DNA from: Streptomyces venezuelae
Lineage (GTDB): Bacteria; Actinomycetota; Actinomycetes; Streptomycetales; Streptomycetaceae
Assembly (NCBI RefSeq): GCF_008642315.1
Contig: NZ_CP029192.1
Coordinates: 7,998,001 to 8,062,000 of the forward strand
Direction of reading: 5' to 3'
Length of the DNA: 64,000 nucleotides
Positions within the stretch are counted from its first letter, which is position 1, and every line of letters starts with the position of its first letter. Under the pieces are notes generated by a model, which saw nothing but the letters and a program-made list of their open reading frames with translations, was not told the origin of the DNA and ran no database searches. Made by a program: the position numbers and the translations under genes. Of the stretch, positions 36,985 to 45,201 are shown one piece after another.

Positions 36985-39201
36985 ATGCGGGCATGGCAGG
37001 AATGGGCGGCAGAGGTGCGGCTGTTGTGGCGGGCCGGTCCACGACACACGGTCGCACTCACGGTGACCGTGGTCTGCGGGGCGCTCACCGGACCGCTCGT
37101 CGTGATCGCCACCGGGCGGCTCGTGGGCGGCCTGCCCGGAGCGGTGACCGGCGGGCCGGGATCGACCGAGGCCCGGCGCGTCCTCGCCGCACTCACCGTC
37201 TTCGGGGCGCTGATACTCGTACGGACGCGACTGCGCGCCGTGGAGGGCGGCCTCGCCGCGGTGCTCAAGCTGCGTGCGGCCAGTGTCGTGGAGGACCGGG
37301 CCATGGCGGCCGGGACCGGCCCGGACGGCATCGGACACCTGGAAGAGCCGGGCTACGCCGATACGCTGCGGCTGGTCACCGAGCCGAACAGCCGCCCCGA
37401 CCAACTCGCCACGCTGCTTCCCGAGATCGTGCGCCCCCGGCTCGAAGGGATCGGGCTGCTCGTCCTGCTGGCGCCGCTCGCCTGGTGGGCGCCGGTGCTG
37501 CTCGCGCTCGCGGCGGTGCTGACGTACCGCTCCTACCAGCGTCTGGCACGCCATGTGCACGGCAGCATGCAGGCGGCGAGCGCGGTGATCCGCAGGGCCG
37601 GATACCTGCGGTCGCTGGCCGTGGACCCCGAACCCGCCAAGGAAGCACGGCTGTTCGGGCTCCGCGACTGGCTCGCCGAGCGGATGACGGCCGTCTGGCA
37701 GTCGGGCATGGCCGAGGTCTGGGCCACCCGCGGGACGGCCGCGCGGCGGGCCTGCGGCGCGGTCGGGTTCGTGGTCCTCGCGGAGGCGGCCGTCCTCGGC
37801 CACGCGGCCTTCGCCGCCGCACGCGGCGACCTGGACCTCACCCGCCTGGTGATCAGCGCCCAGGCGGCGCTCGCCGTCCCCGCGCTCGGCTGGGTCGGTG
37901 ACGCCGACAACGTGGTGCGGGACGCGCTGCTCGGCCTGCGCTCGCTCGCCGCACTGGAGGCGCGCGGGACCGCGGGCGACGGCACGGGCCCGGCCGGGAC
38001 AGCGGACAGCAGCGGCCACGCCCCGCAAGCCCGCCGCGACATCGCCTTCGAGTCCGTCGACTTCACCTACCCGGGCACGGACGAACCCGTGCTGCGCGGG
38101 CTCGACCTGACGATCCCGGCCGGCACGTCCGTCGCCCTCGTCGGGGCGAACGGCTGCGCGGCCGGCCTGCTCAACTCGCTCGGCCTGATCGGCGCGGTCG
38201 CCTTCGTCGTGCACCTCGCCGTGACGGGCCGCACCGGACTCGGCGCCGTACTGCTCGCCGTCGTCCTGGCGGGCCGGTTCACCGGCCACGTCGTCGGCCT
38301 CGTGCAGACCACCGGAGCCGTCGTGGAACTCCTGCAGAACGCCGAACGGCTGCGCTGGCTGCAGGCGTACGCGGAGCGGGAGAACCGCACGTCGACAGCG
38401 GCCGTGCCGTCGAAGCTGCGGCATGGCATCGCCGTGGACGGGCTGTCCTTCCGCTATCCGGGCACGACGAGGACCGCACTGCGCGATGTCACGCTGCGGC
38501 TGCCGGCCCGGGGAGTGATCGCCCTGGTCGGCGAGAACGGCTCGGGGAAGTCCACGCTCGTCAAACTGCTGTGCCGGATGTACGAGCCGACGCGGGGCCG
38601 GATCACGGTGGACGGTGTCCGGCTCGACGCGCTCGACGCGGAGTCGTGGCGCGAGCGGCTCGGCGCGGCCTTCGAGGACTTCGTGCGCTTCGAGTTCACG
38701 GTCCACGAGACGGTCGGCTTCGGGGATCTGCCGCGCGTCGGCGACCGGCGGGCGGCCGCCGACGCGCTGTGCCGGGCCGGCGCCGCCGACCTGCCCGGCA
38801 CGCTCGGCGCCGGACTCGGCACCCAGCTGGGCAGCCGCTGGCAGGACGGGGTCGATCTGTCGACGGGCCAGTGGCAGAAGCTGGCGATCGCACGGGCCCT
38901 CATGCGCCGGGCACCCCTGCTGCGCATCCTGGACGAGCCGACCGCGTCACTGGACGCGGAGACCGAACACCTCGTCTTCGAGCGGCACATCGAGGCCGCA
39001 CGCCGTCCGGGCACGAACGGCGATGGGCCCGGCACCGTCACCCTGCTGGTCTCGCACCGGTTCTCCACCGTGCGCGGCGCCGACCTGATCGTCGTCCTCG
39101 ACCACGGCCGGGTCGCGGAGGCGGGCACCCACGACGAACTCCTCGCGCGGCGCGGACCGTACGCGCAGATGTACGGGCTCCAGGCGCGCGCCTACCGGTG
39201 A
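36985..39201 (+). CDS. Chimeric ABC transporter: apparent in-frame fusion of two tandem transporters
   Basis: A protein of 738 residues. Residues 1-330 are a full exporter-type membrane domain. Residues about 350-392 begin a nucleotide-binding domain (FESVDFTYPGTDEPVLRGLDLTIPAGTSVALVG) but break off inside Walker A: GANGCA at 387-392 instead of GANGSGKST. The sequence then resumes in the C-terminal part of a second membrane domain (about 393-480), followed by a complete ATPase with Walker A GENGSGKST, signature LSTGQWQKLAIARAL, Walker B and H-loop. The simplest account is a deletion of about 1-1.5 kb joining two neighbouring ABC genes in frame near 38155-38165. The product would have one good ATP site and one and a half membrane domains; whether it works is doubtful. 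The frame remains open, so the event may be recent or tolerated. Confidence 0.75.
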   Translation: MRAWQEWAAEVRLLWRAGPRHTVALTVTVVCGALTGPLVVIATGRLVGGLPGAVTGGPGSTEARRVLAALTVFGALILVRTRLRAVEGGLAAVLKLRAASVVEDRAMAAGTGPDGIGHLEEPGYADTLRLVTEPNSRPDQLATLLPEIVRPRLEGIGLLVLLAPLAWWAPVLLALAAVLTYRSYQRLARHVHGSMQAASAVIRRAGYLRSLAVDPEPAKEARLFGLRDWLAERMTAVWQSGMAEVWATRGTAARRACGAVGFVVLAEAAVLGHAAFAAARGDLDLTRLVISAQAALAVPALGWVGDADNVVRDALLGLRSLAALEARGTAGDGTGPAGTADSSGHAPQARRDIAFESVDFTYPGTDEPVLRGLDLTIPAGTSVALVGANGCAAGLLNSLGLIGAVAFVVHLAVTGRTGLGAVLLAVVLAGRFTGHVVGLVQTTGAVVELLQNAERLRWLQAYAERENRTSTAAVPSKLRHGIAVDGLSFRYPGTTRTALRDVTLRLPARGVIALVGENGSGKSTLVKLLCRMYEPTRGRITVDGVRLDALDAESWRERLGAAFEDFVRFEFTVHETVGFGDLPRVGDRRAAADALCRAGAADLPGTLGAGLGTQLGSRWQDGVDLSTGQWQKLAIARALMRRAPLLRILDEPTASLDAETEHLVFERHIEAARRPGTNGDGPGTVTLLVSHRFSTVRGADLIVVLDHGRVAEAGTHDELLARRGPYAQMYGLQARAYR

Positions 39202-39216
39202 CGGAGACGCGGAAGA

Positions 39217-39238
39217 AGCGTCGGCCCGGGCCGACGCT
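39217..39238. terminator. Palindromic hairpin between convergent genes
   Basis: A perfect 22-bp palindrome AGCGTCGGCCC/GGGCCGACGCT, 15 bases after the ABC stop and 25 before the minus-strand gene's stop. Suited to terminate both. Confidence 0.65.
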
Positions 39239-39263
39239 CCTTCGTTCTGCTCAGGGACAGCCG

Positions 39264-39707
39264 CTACGCGACCGACCCCAGCGGGGTCAGCCACGCCGGG
39301 TCACGCGGCTCCACCTTGTTGGCGAAGGCCACGAACTGGGCGTACGCGGCCAGGTCCGCCATCGCGGACTGGACGCGGAGCAGCTCGCCGTCCGACTCGG
39401 GACCGTCGGCGCGCTCCAGCCAGTCGCCGATGAGAGCGGCGACCGCGACGGTGCGACCCCGCATGTCGCGGCAGATGGCGACCGGGCCGCCCTTCGCGGC
39501 CTGGCGGGCGAACGCCTGCCACAGCTCGATGGAGTGCGGCACCTGGCCGAGGCTCAGACCCGAGCGGTAGAGCCGGTCGTAGTCCAGCCTGCGGTACCAC
39601 GACGCCGACTCCTCGGTGAGGGTGCCCGTCGCGAGGATCTCGCCCACCCGGGCCAGCATCCGCGCGGCGTTGCGACGGCCAGCTCTACGCCGATCTGCGC
39701 GGCTCAC
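39264..39707 (-). CDS. Conserved-looking hypothetical protein
   Basis: A predicted soluble protein of up to 147 residues, unrecognised. It has an Arg-rich start and a helical body (VGEILATGTLTEESASWYRRLDYDRL, VPHSIELWQAFARQAAKGGPVAICRDMRGRTVAVAALIGDWL). The first 11 codons (39707-39675) lie antisense to the NB-ARC remnant, so the true start may be ATG 39659 (MLARVGEILATG) or may have been lost when the remnant was joined here. Confidence 0.5.
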   Translation of the reverse strand: MSRADRRRAGRRNAARMLARVGEILATGTLTEESASWYRRLDYDRLYRSGLSLGQVPHSIELWQAFARQAAKGGPVAICRDMRGRTVAVAALIGDWLERADGPESDGELLRVQSAMADLAAYAQFVAFANKVEPRDPAWLTPLGSVA

Positions 39708-40534
39708 ACCGCGACGAGCGCCCCGTCCCGCCCGCCGTCGTCCTGCGGCGTTTCCTCAACGCGCTGGGTGCGCCGAGGCCGTACCCGGGCAGCGCCGAGG
39801 ACGCGGCCGCCGCCTACCGCACCCTGCTCACCGAACGGCGCGTCCTGATCGTCCTCGACAACGCCTCGGACGCGGCCCAGGTGCGTCCGCTGCTGCCCGC
39901 GGCGCACAGCTGCGCGGTCCTCGTCACCAGCCTCGGCGTCCTCGCCACCCTGAACGGCGCCGCCCACCTCCACCTGATGCCGCTGCCGCCCTCGGCGTCC
40001 GTCGCGGTCCTCGGCCTCTGGGCGGGACCGGGGCGGCTGACCGCCGAGCACGGTGCCGCCCAGGTCATCGCGCGGCACTGCGGCCACCTCCCGCTGGCGC
40101 TGCGCATCGCGGGCGCCCGCCTCGCGGCGCGGCCCCGGTGGCCGGTGCGCGAGCTCGCCGAGCGCCTCGCGGATCCGGGGCGCCGTCTCGCGGAGCTGTC
40201 CTTCGCGGACCTGGACATGCACGCGGCCCTGGCGGCCGGTCACCGGGAGCTGCAGGCCAGAGGGGCGACCGGGCGGGCTGCGGCGCTCGCTCTTCCGCTG
40301 CTGGCGGCGGAGCAGGGAGAGCCGGGGGAGCAGGGGGAGCCGGGGGAAGTGGAGCTGACGGTGGCGCGGGCGGCGGTGACGACCGGCGGTGCGCTGTCGG
40401 CGACCGAGGTGATCCTGGAGCAGCTCGTCGACGTGCAGCTCCTGGAGTCGCGGGCTCCCGGTCGTTACCGCTTCCATCCGCTCACCCGGCTGTTCGCCCT
40501 CACCGCACGCCGTGCGGCCGGAACTGGATGCTGA
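39674..40534 (+). pseudogene. Remnant of an AfsR/SARP-type NB-ARC regulator
   Basis: The frame begins abruptly with DGQLYADLRG, the classic segment following the P-loop in AfsR-like STAND regulators, and continues with RRVLIVLDNASDAAQVRPLLPAAHSCAVLVTS (Walker B and sensor) and CGHLPLALRIAGARLAARP (the GLPLAL motif), then winged-helix-like sequence ending RYRFHPLTRLFALTARRAAG. The DNA-binding domain, the P-loop and the TPR tail are all missing. There is no upstream start codon in frame; a GTG exists at 39881. It overlaps the 3' end of the AlkB-like gene by 35 bases and the start of the gene at 39264. A decayed, non-functional fragment is most likely. Confidence 0.72.
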
Positions 40535-41129
40535 TGCGTCCGCCGGAGGCGCGGGCGGACTTGGGGACGGCGTGCTCCCAGGTGCGCTGGCAGGAGCCGC
40601 CCATCACGATCAGATCGCCGTGGCCGAGCGGCTGCCGGACGGTGGCGCCGCCGCAGCGCGGGCGGAGCAGCAGGTCGCGGGGGTCGCCGACGGAGAGGAT
40701 GGCGACCATCGTGTTCTCGCGGGCGCCCCGGCCGATCCGGTCGCCGTGCCAGGCCACGCTGTCGCGCCCGTCCCGGTAGTGGCAGAGGCCGGCCGTGGTG
40801 AACGGCTCGCCGAGCTCGTCGGCGTAGTGCTCGGAGAGGTTCCACCGGGCCTCGTCGAGGACGGTGTGGGGGAGAGGCTCGCCCGCGCCGTAGAAGGCGA
40901 GCAGGCGTGGCACGTCCACGACCCGTTCGTACATCTGGCGGCGCTCGGCCTTCCAGGGGACCTCCGCGGCCAGCTGTTCGAACAAGGCGTCGGCGCCGCT
41001 CAGCCAGCCCGGCAGCAGGTCGATCCACGCGCCGTCGCCGAGGACCGTGCGGCGGATGCCGGCGAGGGAGCCCAGGCGCACGTCGTCGCTCTGGTCGAAG
41101 AGCGATCCCTGGAGCTGGTGGGTTGCCAT
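40500..41129 (-). CDS. AlkB-like 2-oxoglutarate/Fe(II) dioxygenase
   Basis: Predicted oxidative demethylase of alkylated nucleic acid bases. The protein has 209 residues. Iron ligands are His128 and Asp130 (WHGD) and His186 (RTWEH); 2-oxoglutarate is bound by the RxxxxxR motif Arg198/Arg204 (RISIQFR). The substrate-side segments FTTAGLCHYRDGRDSVAWHGD and TMVAILSVGDPRDLLLRP are typical of actinobacterial AlkB. The C-terminus appears complete despite overlapping the regulator remnant. Confidence 0.9.
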   Translation of the reverse strand: MATHQLQGSLFDQSDDVRLGSLAGIRRTVLGDGAWIDLLPGWLSGADALFEQLAAEVPWKAERRQMYERVVDVPRLLAFYGAGEPLPHTVLDEARWNLSEHYADELGEPFTTAGLCHYRDGRDSVAWHGDRIGRGARENTMVAILSVGDPRDLLLRPRCGGATVRQPLGHGDLIVMGGSCQRTWEHAVPKSARASGGRISIQFRPHGVR

Positions 41130-41194
41130 GCGGCCAGTGTAACCAAGAGTCGAACAAGTGAGCTAATTCGAAGAGTCCCGGGAACCCGGAAACG

Positions 41195-41235
41195 CCTCGG
41201 GGGCGCGCATCCGGCTCGGATGCGCGCCCCCGAGG
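41195..41235. terminator. Strong hairpin after the GlsB/YeaQ gene
   Basis: A perfect 18-bp stem CCTCGGGGGCGCGCATCC (41195-41212) with 41218-41235 and a 5-base loop. It sits just past the minus-strand stop at 41251 and upstream of alkB, insulating the latter. Confidence 0.85.
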
Positions 41236-41250
41236 GCCTGCGGGCGGGGT

Positions 41251-41511
41251 CTACCGCTTCCCGGAGACCAGGCGGTAGATGAACAGAACGATCACGGAGC
41301 CGACGATGGCGGCGATCCACGTCGACAGGTGGAAGAACCCGTTGATCGAGTGAACGCCGAAGATCACCTTGCCCAGCCAGCCGCCGAGCAGCCCGCCCAC
41401 GATGCCGATCACCATGGTCAGCAGGCAGCCTCCCGGGTCCTTGCCGGGGGTGAGGGCCTTGGCGATGGCTCCCGCGATGAGACCGATCAGGATCCAGGCG
41501 ATGATGCCCAC
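41251..41511 (-). CDS. GlsB/YeaQ/YmgE family membrane protein
   Basis: A protein of 86 residues with three membrane segments (IIAWILIGLIAGAIAKAL, LLTMVIGIVGGLLGGWLGKVIFG, STWIAAIVGSVIVLFIYRLV), the standard layout of the transglycosylase-associated family linked to general stress. GTG 41511 follows GAGGAACG. It is divergent from the SpoIIE phosphatase gene. Confidence 0.87.
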   Translation of the reverse strand: MGIIAWILIGLIAGAIAKALTPGKDPGGCLLTMVIGIVGGLLGGWLGKVIFGVHSINGFFHLSTWIAAIVGSVIVLFIYRLVSGKR

Positions 41512-41596
41512 GAGAACGTTCCTCTCTTTGTGCTCGGGTCGGCGCTGGATCTCCAGGCCGACACAGAGCGAATGTCCCGACGATGACGTGTCACAC

Positions 41597-41631
41597 AGGA
41601 CCAAGGTCACGTTTGACGGGACCAAAGGCAC
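41597..41631. promoter_or_regulatory. Pair of DosR/DevR-like direct repeats
   Basis: AGGACCAAGGTCAC (41597-41610) and GGGACCAAAGGCAC (41618-41631) share 11 of 14 bases and are 21 bp apart, two helical turns. The GGGACCNNNGNC pattern resembles DosR/DevR boxes. They lie between the GlsB-like and SpoIIE-phosphatase genes and could serve either. Confidence 0.45.
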
Positions 41632-41699
41632 GCCGGACTCCGGCGGGCGGGTGATGCGCGGGGAGCATATGGTGGCCGAGCGGCATACCGGAGACCACC

Positions 41700-43745
41700 A
41701 TGACGTCAGCCAAGAAGACATCCGTCGATGTGGAACAGTGCCTGCTCCTCACCGGCGTGGGCGGTTTCGACTGGGACCTGAAGACCGGCGCGCTGGGTCT
41801 CGACGCCGGTTCCCTCGCGGTGCTCGACCTGCGCCCCGAGGAATTCAACGGCCTGGTGACCTGCCTGACGAAGCGCATCCCTCCCGAGGAGGCCGTGCGC
41901 ATCAACTACGCCGTCACCGAGGCCGTCGCCTCCGGAGAGGACCGGTACGGCGTCTACTTCCGGGCCCGGCGCAGGGACGGCACGATCCACCTCGGCCACG
42001 CGCGCGGACGCATCGTCCGCGACGGCGAGGGCCGCGCCGTGCGCGTCCTCGGCGTCCTGCGGTCGGCGTCGGAGGACGGGGCGGAACTCGCCGCCATCGA
42101 CCCCAGGGAGGAACGCCGCCAGGGCATCGCCCTGATGGTGCAGGGCACCACCCAAGCCCTCTCGCGGGCCGTCACCGTCGACGACGTGGTCGCCGTCCTG
42201 TCCGGCGCGAGCGGCCTCGACCGATTCGCCGCCGACGGACTCGTCCTCGGTCTCGTCGAGGGGGACAAGCTGAGGCTGATCGCCCTGGTGGGCCAGACGA
42301 TGCAGGCACTCGACGAACTCAAGCTGCACAAGGTCGACGAGTCCCAGCCGCTGGCCGAGGCCGTCATGACGCGACAGCCCCGCTTCGTCGCCTCGCTGCC
42401 CGACCTCGCGCGCCGCTTCACCCGCCTGCGCCCCTACATCGAGCACATGCGCCTCGACTCGGCGGCGTTCCTGCCGCTGGTCGCCCAGGACCGTGCCATC
42501 GGCGGACTCGGCCTCTTCTACCGGGGCCGCAAGGACTTCACCGACGCCGACCGCAACCTCTGCATCGGGCTCTCCGGCATCGTCGCCCAGTCGCTGCAGC
42601 GCGCCATGCTCTTCGACGAGGAACGGGACCTCGCCAAGAGCCTCCAGGCCACCATGCTGCCGCGCGGGGTGCCCGCCGTCGCGGACTGCGAGGTCGCCGT
42701 GCGCTACCACGCGGCGTGGGGCGGCCGCGACGTCGGCGGCGACTTCTACGACGTCGTCGCCCTGCCCCGCGGCCGCATCGGCCTGGTCGTGGGCGACGTA
42801 CAGGGGCACGACACACACGCCGCGGCCATCATGGGCCAGCTGCGCATCGCCCTGCGCGCCTTCGCGGGAGAGGGCCATCCGCCGGGCACGGTGCTCTCCC
42901 GCGCCTCGCGCTTCCTCGCCGAGCTCGACACCGAGCGCTTCGCCACCTGCACGTACGCCCAGTTCGACCCCGCCACCGGCATCGTGCGCGCCGTCCGCGC
43001 CGGACACCTGCCGCCCCTCGTGCGCCACGTGGACGGCCGGGTGGGCGTGCCCCGGGTCCCCGGCGGGCTGCCCCTCGGCCTGGCCACCGAGTTCGGCATG
43101 GAGGACTTCCCCGAGGTGCGCCTCGACCTGGTGCCGGGCGAGACCATGGTGCTCTGCACCGACGGTCTCGTGGAGGACGCCGCCCTCGACGTCGAGACCG
43201 GCATGGGCAACCTCGCCGATGTGATGCGCCAGGGACCCGAACGCGCCGAGGCCCTGGCGGACCACCTCTCCGAGGCGCTGTGGGAGCGGTGGGGCACGAG
43301 CGACGACGTGGCCCTCCTCGTCCTGCGCAGACTGCCCGACCCCGGAACGCCCCAGGAGCCGCGCATCCACCGGTACGTCCACCAGGCCGACCCGGAAGGG
43401 CTCGCCGACGCGCGGGCCGCGCTGCGCGAACACCTCGCGTCGTGGGGGTTCGGCGCCGTCGCCGACGACGTGGAGGTCGCGGCCGGCGAACTCCTCGTCA
43501 ACGCCCTGGTCCACACCGACGGGGGCGCCATCCTCACCCTGGAGGTGCTCTCCGGGCCGCCGCGCCGGGTCCGCCTGTGGGTGAAGGACCGGTCCAGCGA
43601 CCGCCCCCGCAGGAGGTCCCCCGCCGAGACCGCCACCTCCGGGCGCGGGCTTCTCCTCGTGGAGGCGGTCGCCTCGTGCTGGGGCGTCGAGCCGCGCGGC
43701 GAGGGCAAGGCCGTGTGGTGCGACTTCGCCGTACCGGACACCTGA
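41700..43745 (+). CDS. PAS-GAF-SpoIIE phosphatase with C-terminal anti-sigma-type ATPase domain
   Basis: A protein of 681 residues combining four modules: a PAS-like N-terminus (about 12-130), GAF (about 145-305), a PP2C/SpoIIE phosphatase (about 320-535; GGDFYDVV near 347, VGDVQGHD, LCTDGLVED, SDDVALLVLRR), and a RsbW-like HATPase (about 545-680; VAAGELLVNALVHTDGG, GRGLLLVEAVASCWGV). Such proteins act in partner-switching control of sigma factors: the kinase module phosphorylates an anti-anti-sigma protein and the phosphatase reverses it. No anti-anti-sigma gene is adjacent, so partners are elsewhere. GGAGA precedes ATG 41700. Possible DosR-like boxes lie upstream. Confidence 0.87.
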   Translation: MTSAKKTSVDVEQCLLLTGVGGFDWDLKTGALGLDAGSLAVLDLRPEEFNGLVTCLTKRIPPEEAVRINYAVTEAVASGEDRYGVYFRARRRDGTIHLGHARGRIVRDGEGRAVRVLGVLRSASEDGAELAAIDPREERRQGIALMVQGTTQALSRAVTVDDVVAVLSGASGLDRFAADGLVLGLVEGDKLRLIALVGQTMQALDELKLHKVDESQPLAEAVMTRQPRFVASLPDLARRFTRLRPYIEHMRLDSAAFLPLVAQDRAIGGLGLFYRGRKDFTDADRNLCIGLSGIVAQSLQRAMLFDEERDLAKSLQATMLPRGVPAVADCEVAVRYHAAWGGRDVGGDFYDVVALPRGRIGLVVGDVQGHDTHAAAIMGQLRIALRAFAGEGHPPGTVLSRASRFLAELDTERFATCTYAQFDPATGIVRAVRAGHLPPLVRHVDGRVGVPRVPGGLPLGLATEFGMEDFPEVRLDLVPGETMVLCTDGLVEDAALDVETGMGNLADVMRQGPERAEALADHLSEALWERWGTSDDVALLVLRRLPDPGTPQEPRIHRYVHQADPEGLADARAALREHLASWGFGAVADDVEVAAGELLVNALVHTDGGAILTLEVLSGPPRRVRLWVKDRSSDRPRRRSPAETATSGRGLLLVEAVASCWGVEPRGEGKAVWCDFAVPDT

Positions 43746-43766
43746 CCGCTCGCGCGCCCCGCCCCG

Positions 43767-45188
43767 TCACGCCGACGGCACCGTGTCCTCGAACGCCTTG
43801 CCCGCCGCCCGGTAGCCGGCGACCTTCGCCGAGACCTGCGCCGGGGTCAGCACCTGGTCCTTGACGTGCAGGACGTAGTCCACCTGCTGGTCGTACGAGC
43901 GGGGGGTGGTGCTGGACTGGCCCGCCAGGTCGATCAGCCACTGGTTGAAGTTGATCGACATCGGCCGCTCCGGCAGGTACGCGGCGTCGTGCGTGCCGAA
44001 CGACTGGCCGTCGACGTAGTAGCGGATGGCACTGTTGTCGATGGTGACCACCAGGTCGTGCCAGCCCGCGTAGCTCCGCCGGCTCTCGGTGTGCTGGTTG
44101 ACGGCCTGCCACGGGTCGGGGTCGTACGTCTCCCACGACGTCGTGTACAGGATGTTCGAGGGCTCGCCCCAGCCGCCGTTGGGCAGGTACTCGAAGTCGT
44201 ACTCGGCGTAGTCGTCGGCCATCGGCGCCTTGAGGTCGTTGATGGTGAAGAACGTCTGCACGAGGTGGTCGCCGTCGGGGCCGCTGCGCGGGGCGTCGCT
44301 GAACTTCACGCGCGCCGCGTACGTCCCGTTCTTGAATTTCGTCGCCTTGGTGAGCACTTCGGTCTGCTCGGTGCTCGCGCCGGTGCCCGCCGTCGACGTC
44401 TCCAGGTTCATCACCGTGTTGCCGCCCGACGACGCGAACGTCACGTTGCGCGGGTCCCAGGTGGCGCCGGGCACGCCGGGACCGCCGGAGTTGGAGCGCA
44501 CGTTCCAGCCGTTCGCCGCGATCTTCGGGTCGTCGTACGCGCTGTAGGTGAAGTCGTCGAACAGGGTGGCCCCGTCGCCGGGCGGGTCGGTCGGATCGGT
44601 GGGGTCGGTCGGGTCGTTGCCCTCGGGTGCCGTGCCCCAGACCGTCGCGCCGTCCAGCTGCGCGGTGACCTTCGACCAGTTCGCGTACGTGGACTGCGCG
44701 GCGCCGAAGGAGTAGTCGTCGGACTGGTTCAACGGCTGCCAGTCGGCGCGGTGGAAGCGCAGTTGGAGGTCACCGGTGTCCGCGCCGGCCGCCAGCGATC
44801 CGGCGCCCGGTGCGAACCCGATCTCCAGGTAGCGGTCGGCGGTCGCGGTCGGCTTGGCGAGCGTCCCGAACGTACCGGTGACGTTGCCGCACCCCTTGAC
44901 CGCCCACGAGCACGCGAAGCGGTAACTCGGGTTGCCCGCGTCCGACTTGAAGTAGTAGCGGATCTTCACGCCGCTGAGTGCCACGCCGGAACCACCGGTG
45001 TTCTTCACCTTCAGCCACGGCTCGGCCTGATCGCTCCCGGTGGCGCCCGTGTGGTACTGCACGGTCAGGTCGCCGACGGCCGCGACGGCCGGTGAGGGGA
45101 GCGCGAGCAGGCCCGCGCAGCCGAGTGCGGCCGCGACGGCACAGGTGAGGGACCGCTTCGCCGAACGGGTGAGCGTCTTCCTTCTCAT
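43767..45188 (-). CDS. Secreted GH16-like glycosidase with N-terminal CBM3
   Basis: A protein of 473 residues. A signal peptide (about 1-37) is followed by a family 3 cellulose-binding module (about 38-190; LTVQYHTG...WLKVKNTGG, GDLQLRFHRADWQPLNQSDDYS). A threonine/proline linker (PTDPTDPTDPP) leads to a GH16-type jelly roll whose catalytic strand reads DYAEYDFEY, a variant of the E-x-D-x-E motif. AAAGGA precedes ATG 45188. It likely attacks a beta-glucan or related wall polymer while the CBM holds it to cellulose or chitin. The hexosaminidase gene lies 13 bases upstream and is probably co-transcribed. Confidence 0.82.
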   Translation of the reverse strand: MRRKTLTRSAKRSLTCAVAAALGCAGLLALPSPAVAAVGDLTVQYHTGATGSDQAEPWLKVKNTGGSGVALSGVKIRYYFKSDAGNPSYRFACSWAVKGCGNVTGTFGTLAKPTATADRYLEIGFAPGAGSLAAGADTGDLQLRFHRADWQPLNQSDDYSFGAAQSTYANWSKVTAQLDGATVWGTAPEGNDPTDPTDPTDPPGDGATLFDDFTYSAYDDPKIAANGWNVRSNSGGPGVPGATWDPRNVTFASSGGNTVMNLETSTAGTGASTEQTEVLTKATKFKNGTYAARVKFSDAPRSGPDGDHLVQTFFTINDLKAPMADDYAEYDFEYLPNGGWGEPSNILYTTSWETYDPDPWQAVNQHTESRRSYAGWHDLVVTIDNSAIRYYVDGQSFGTHDAAYLPERPMSINFNQWLIDLAGQSSTTPRSYDQQVDYVLHVKDQVLTPAQVSAKVAGYRAAGKAFEDTVPSA

Positions 45189-45201
45189 GCCGGTTCCTTT
45201 C

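Noticed and set aside
39881..40534. The frame from GTG 39881 as an intact gene
   Set aside because: Homology to NB-ARC proteins continues upstream of this GTG to 39674, so this would start inside a domain; the fragment is better treated as a remnant.
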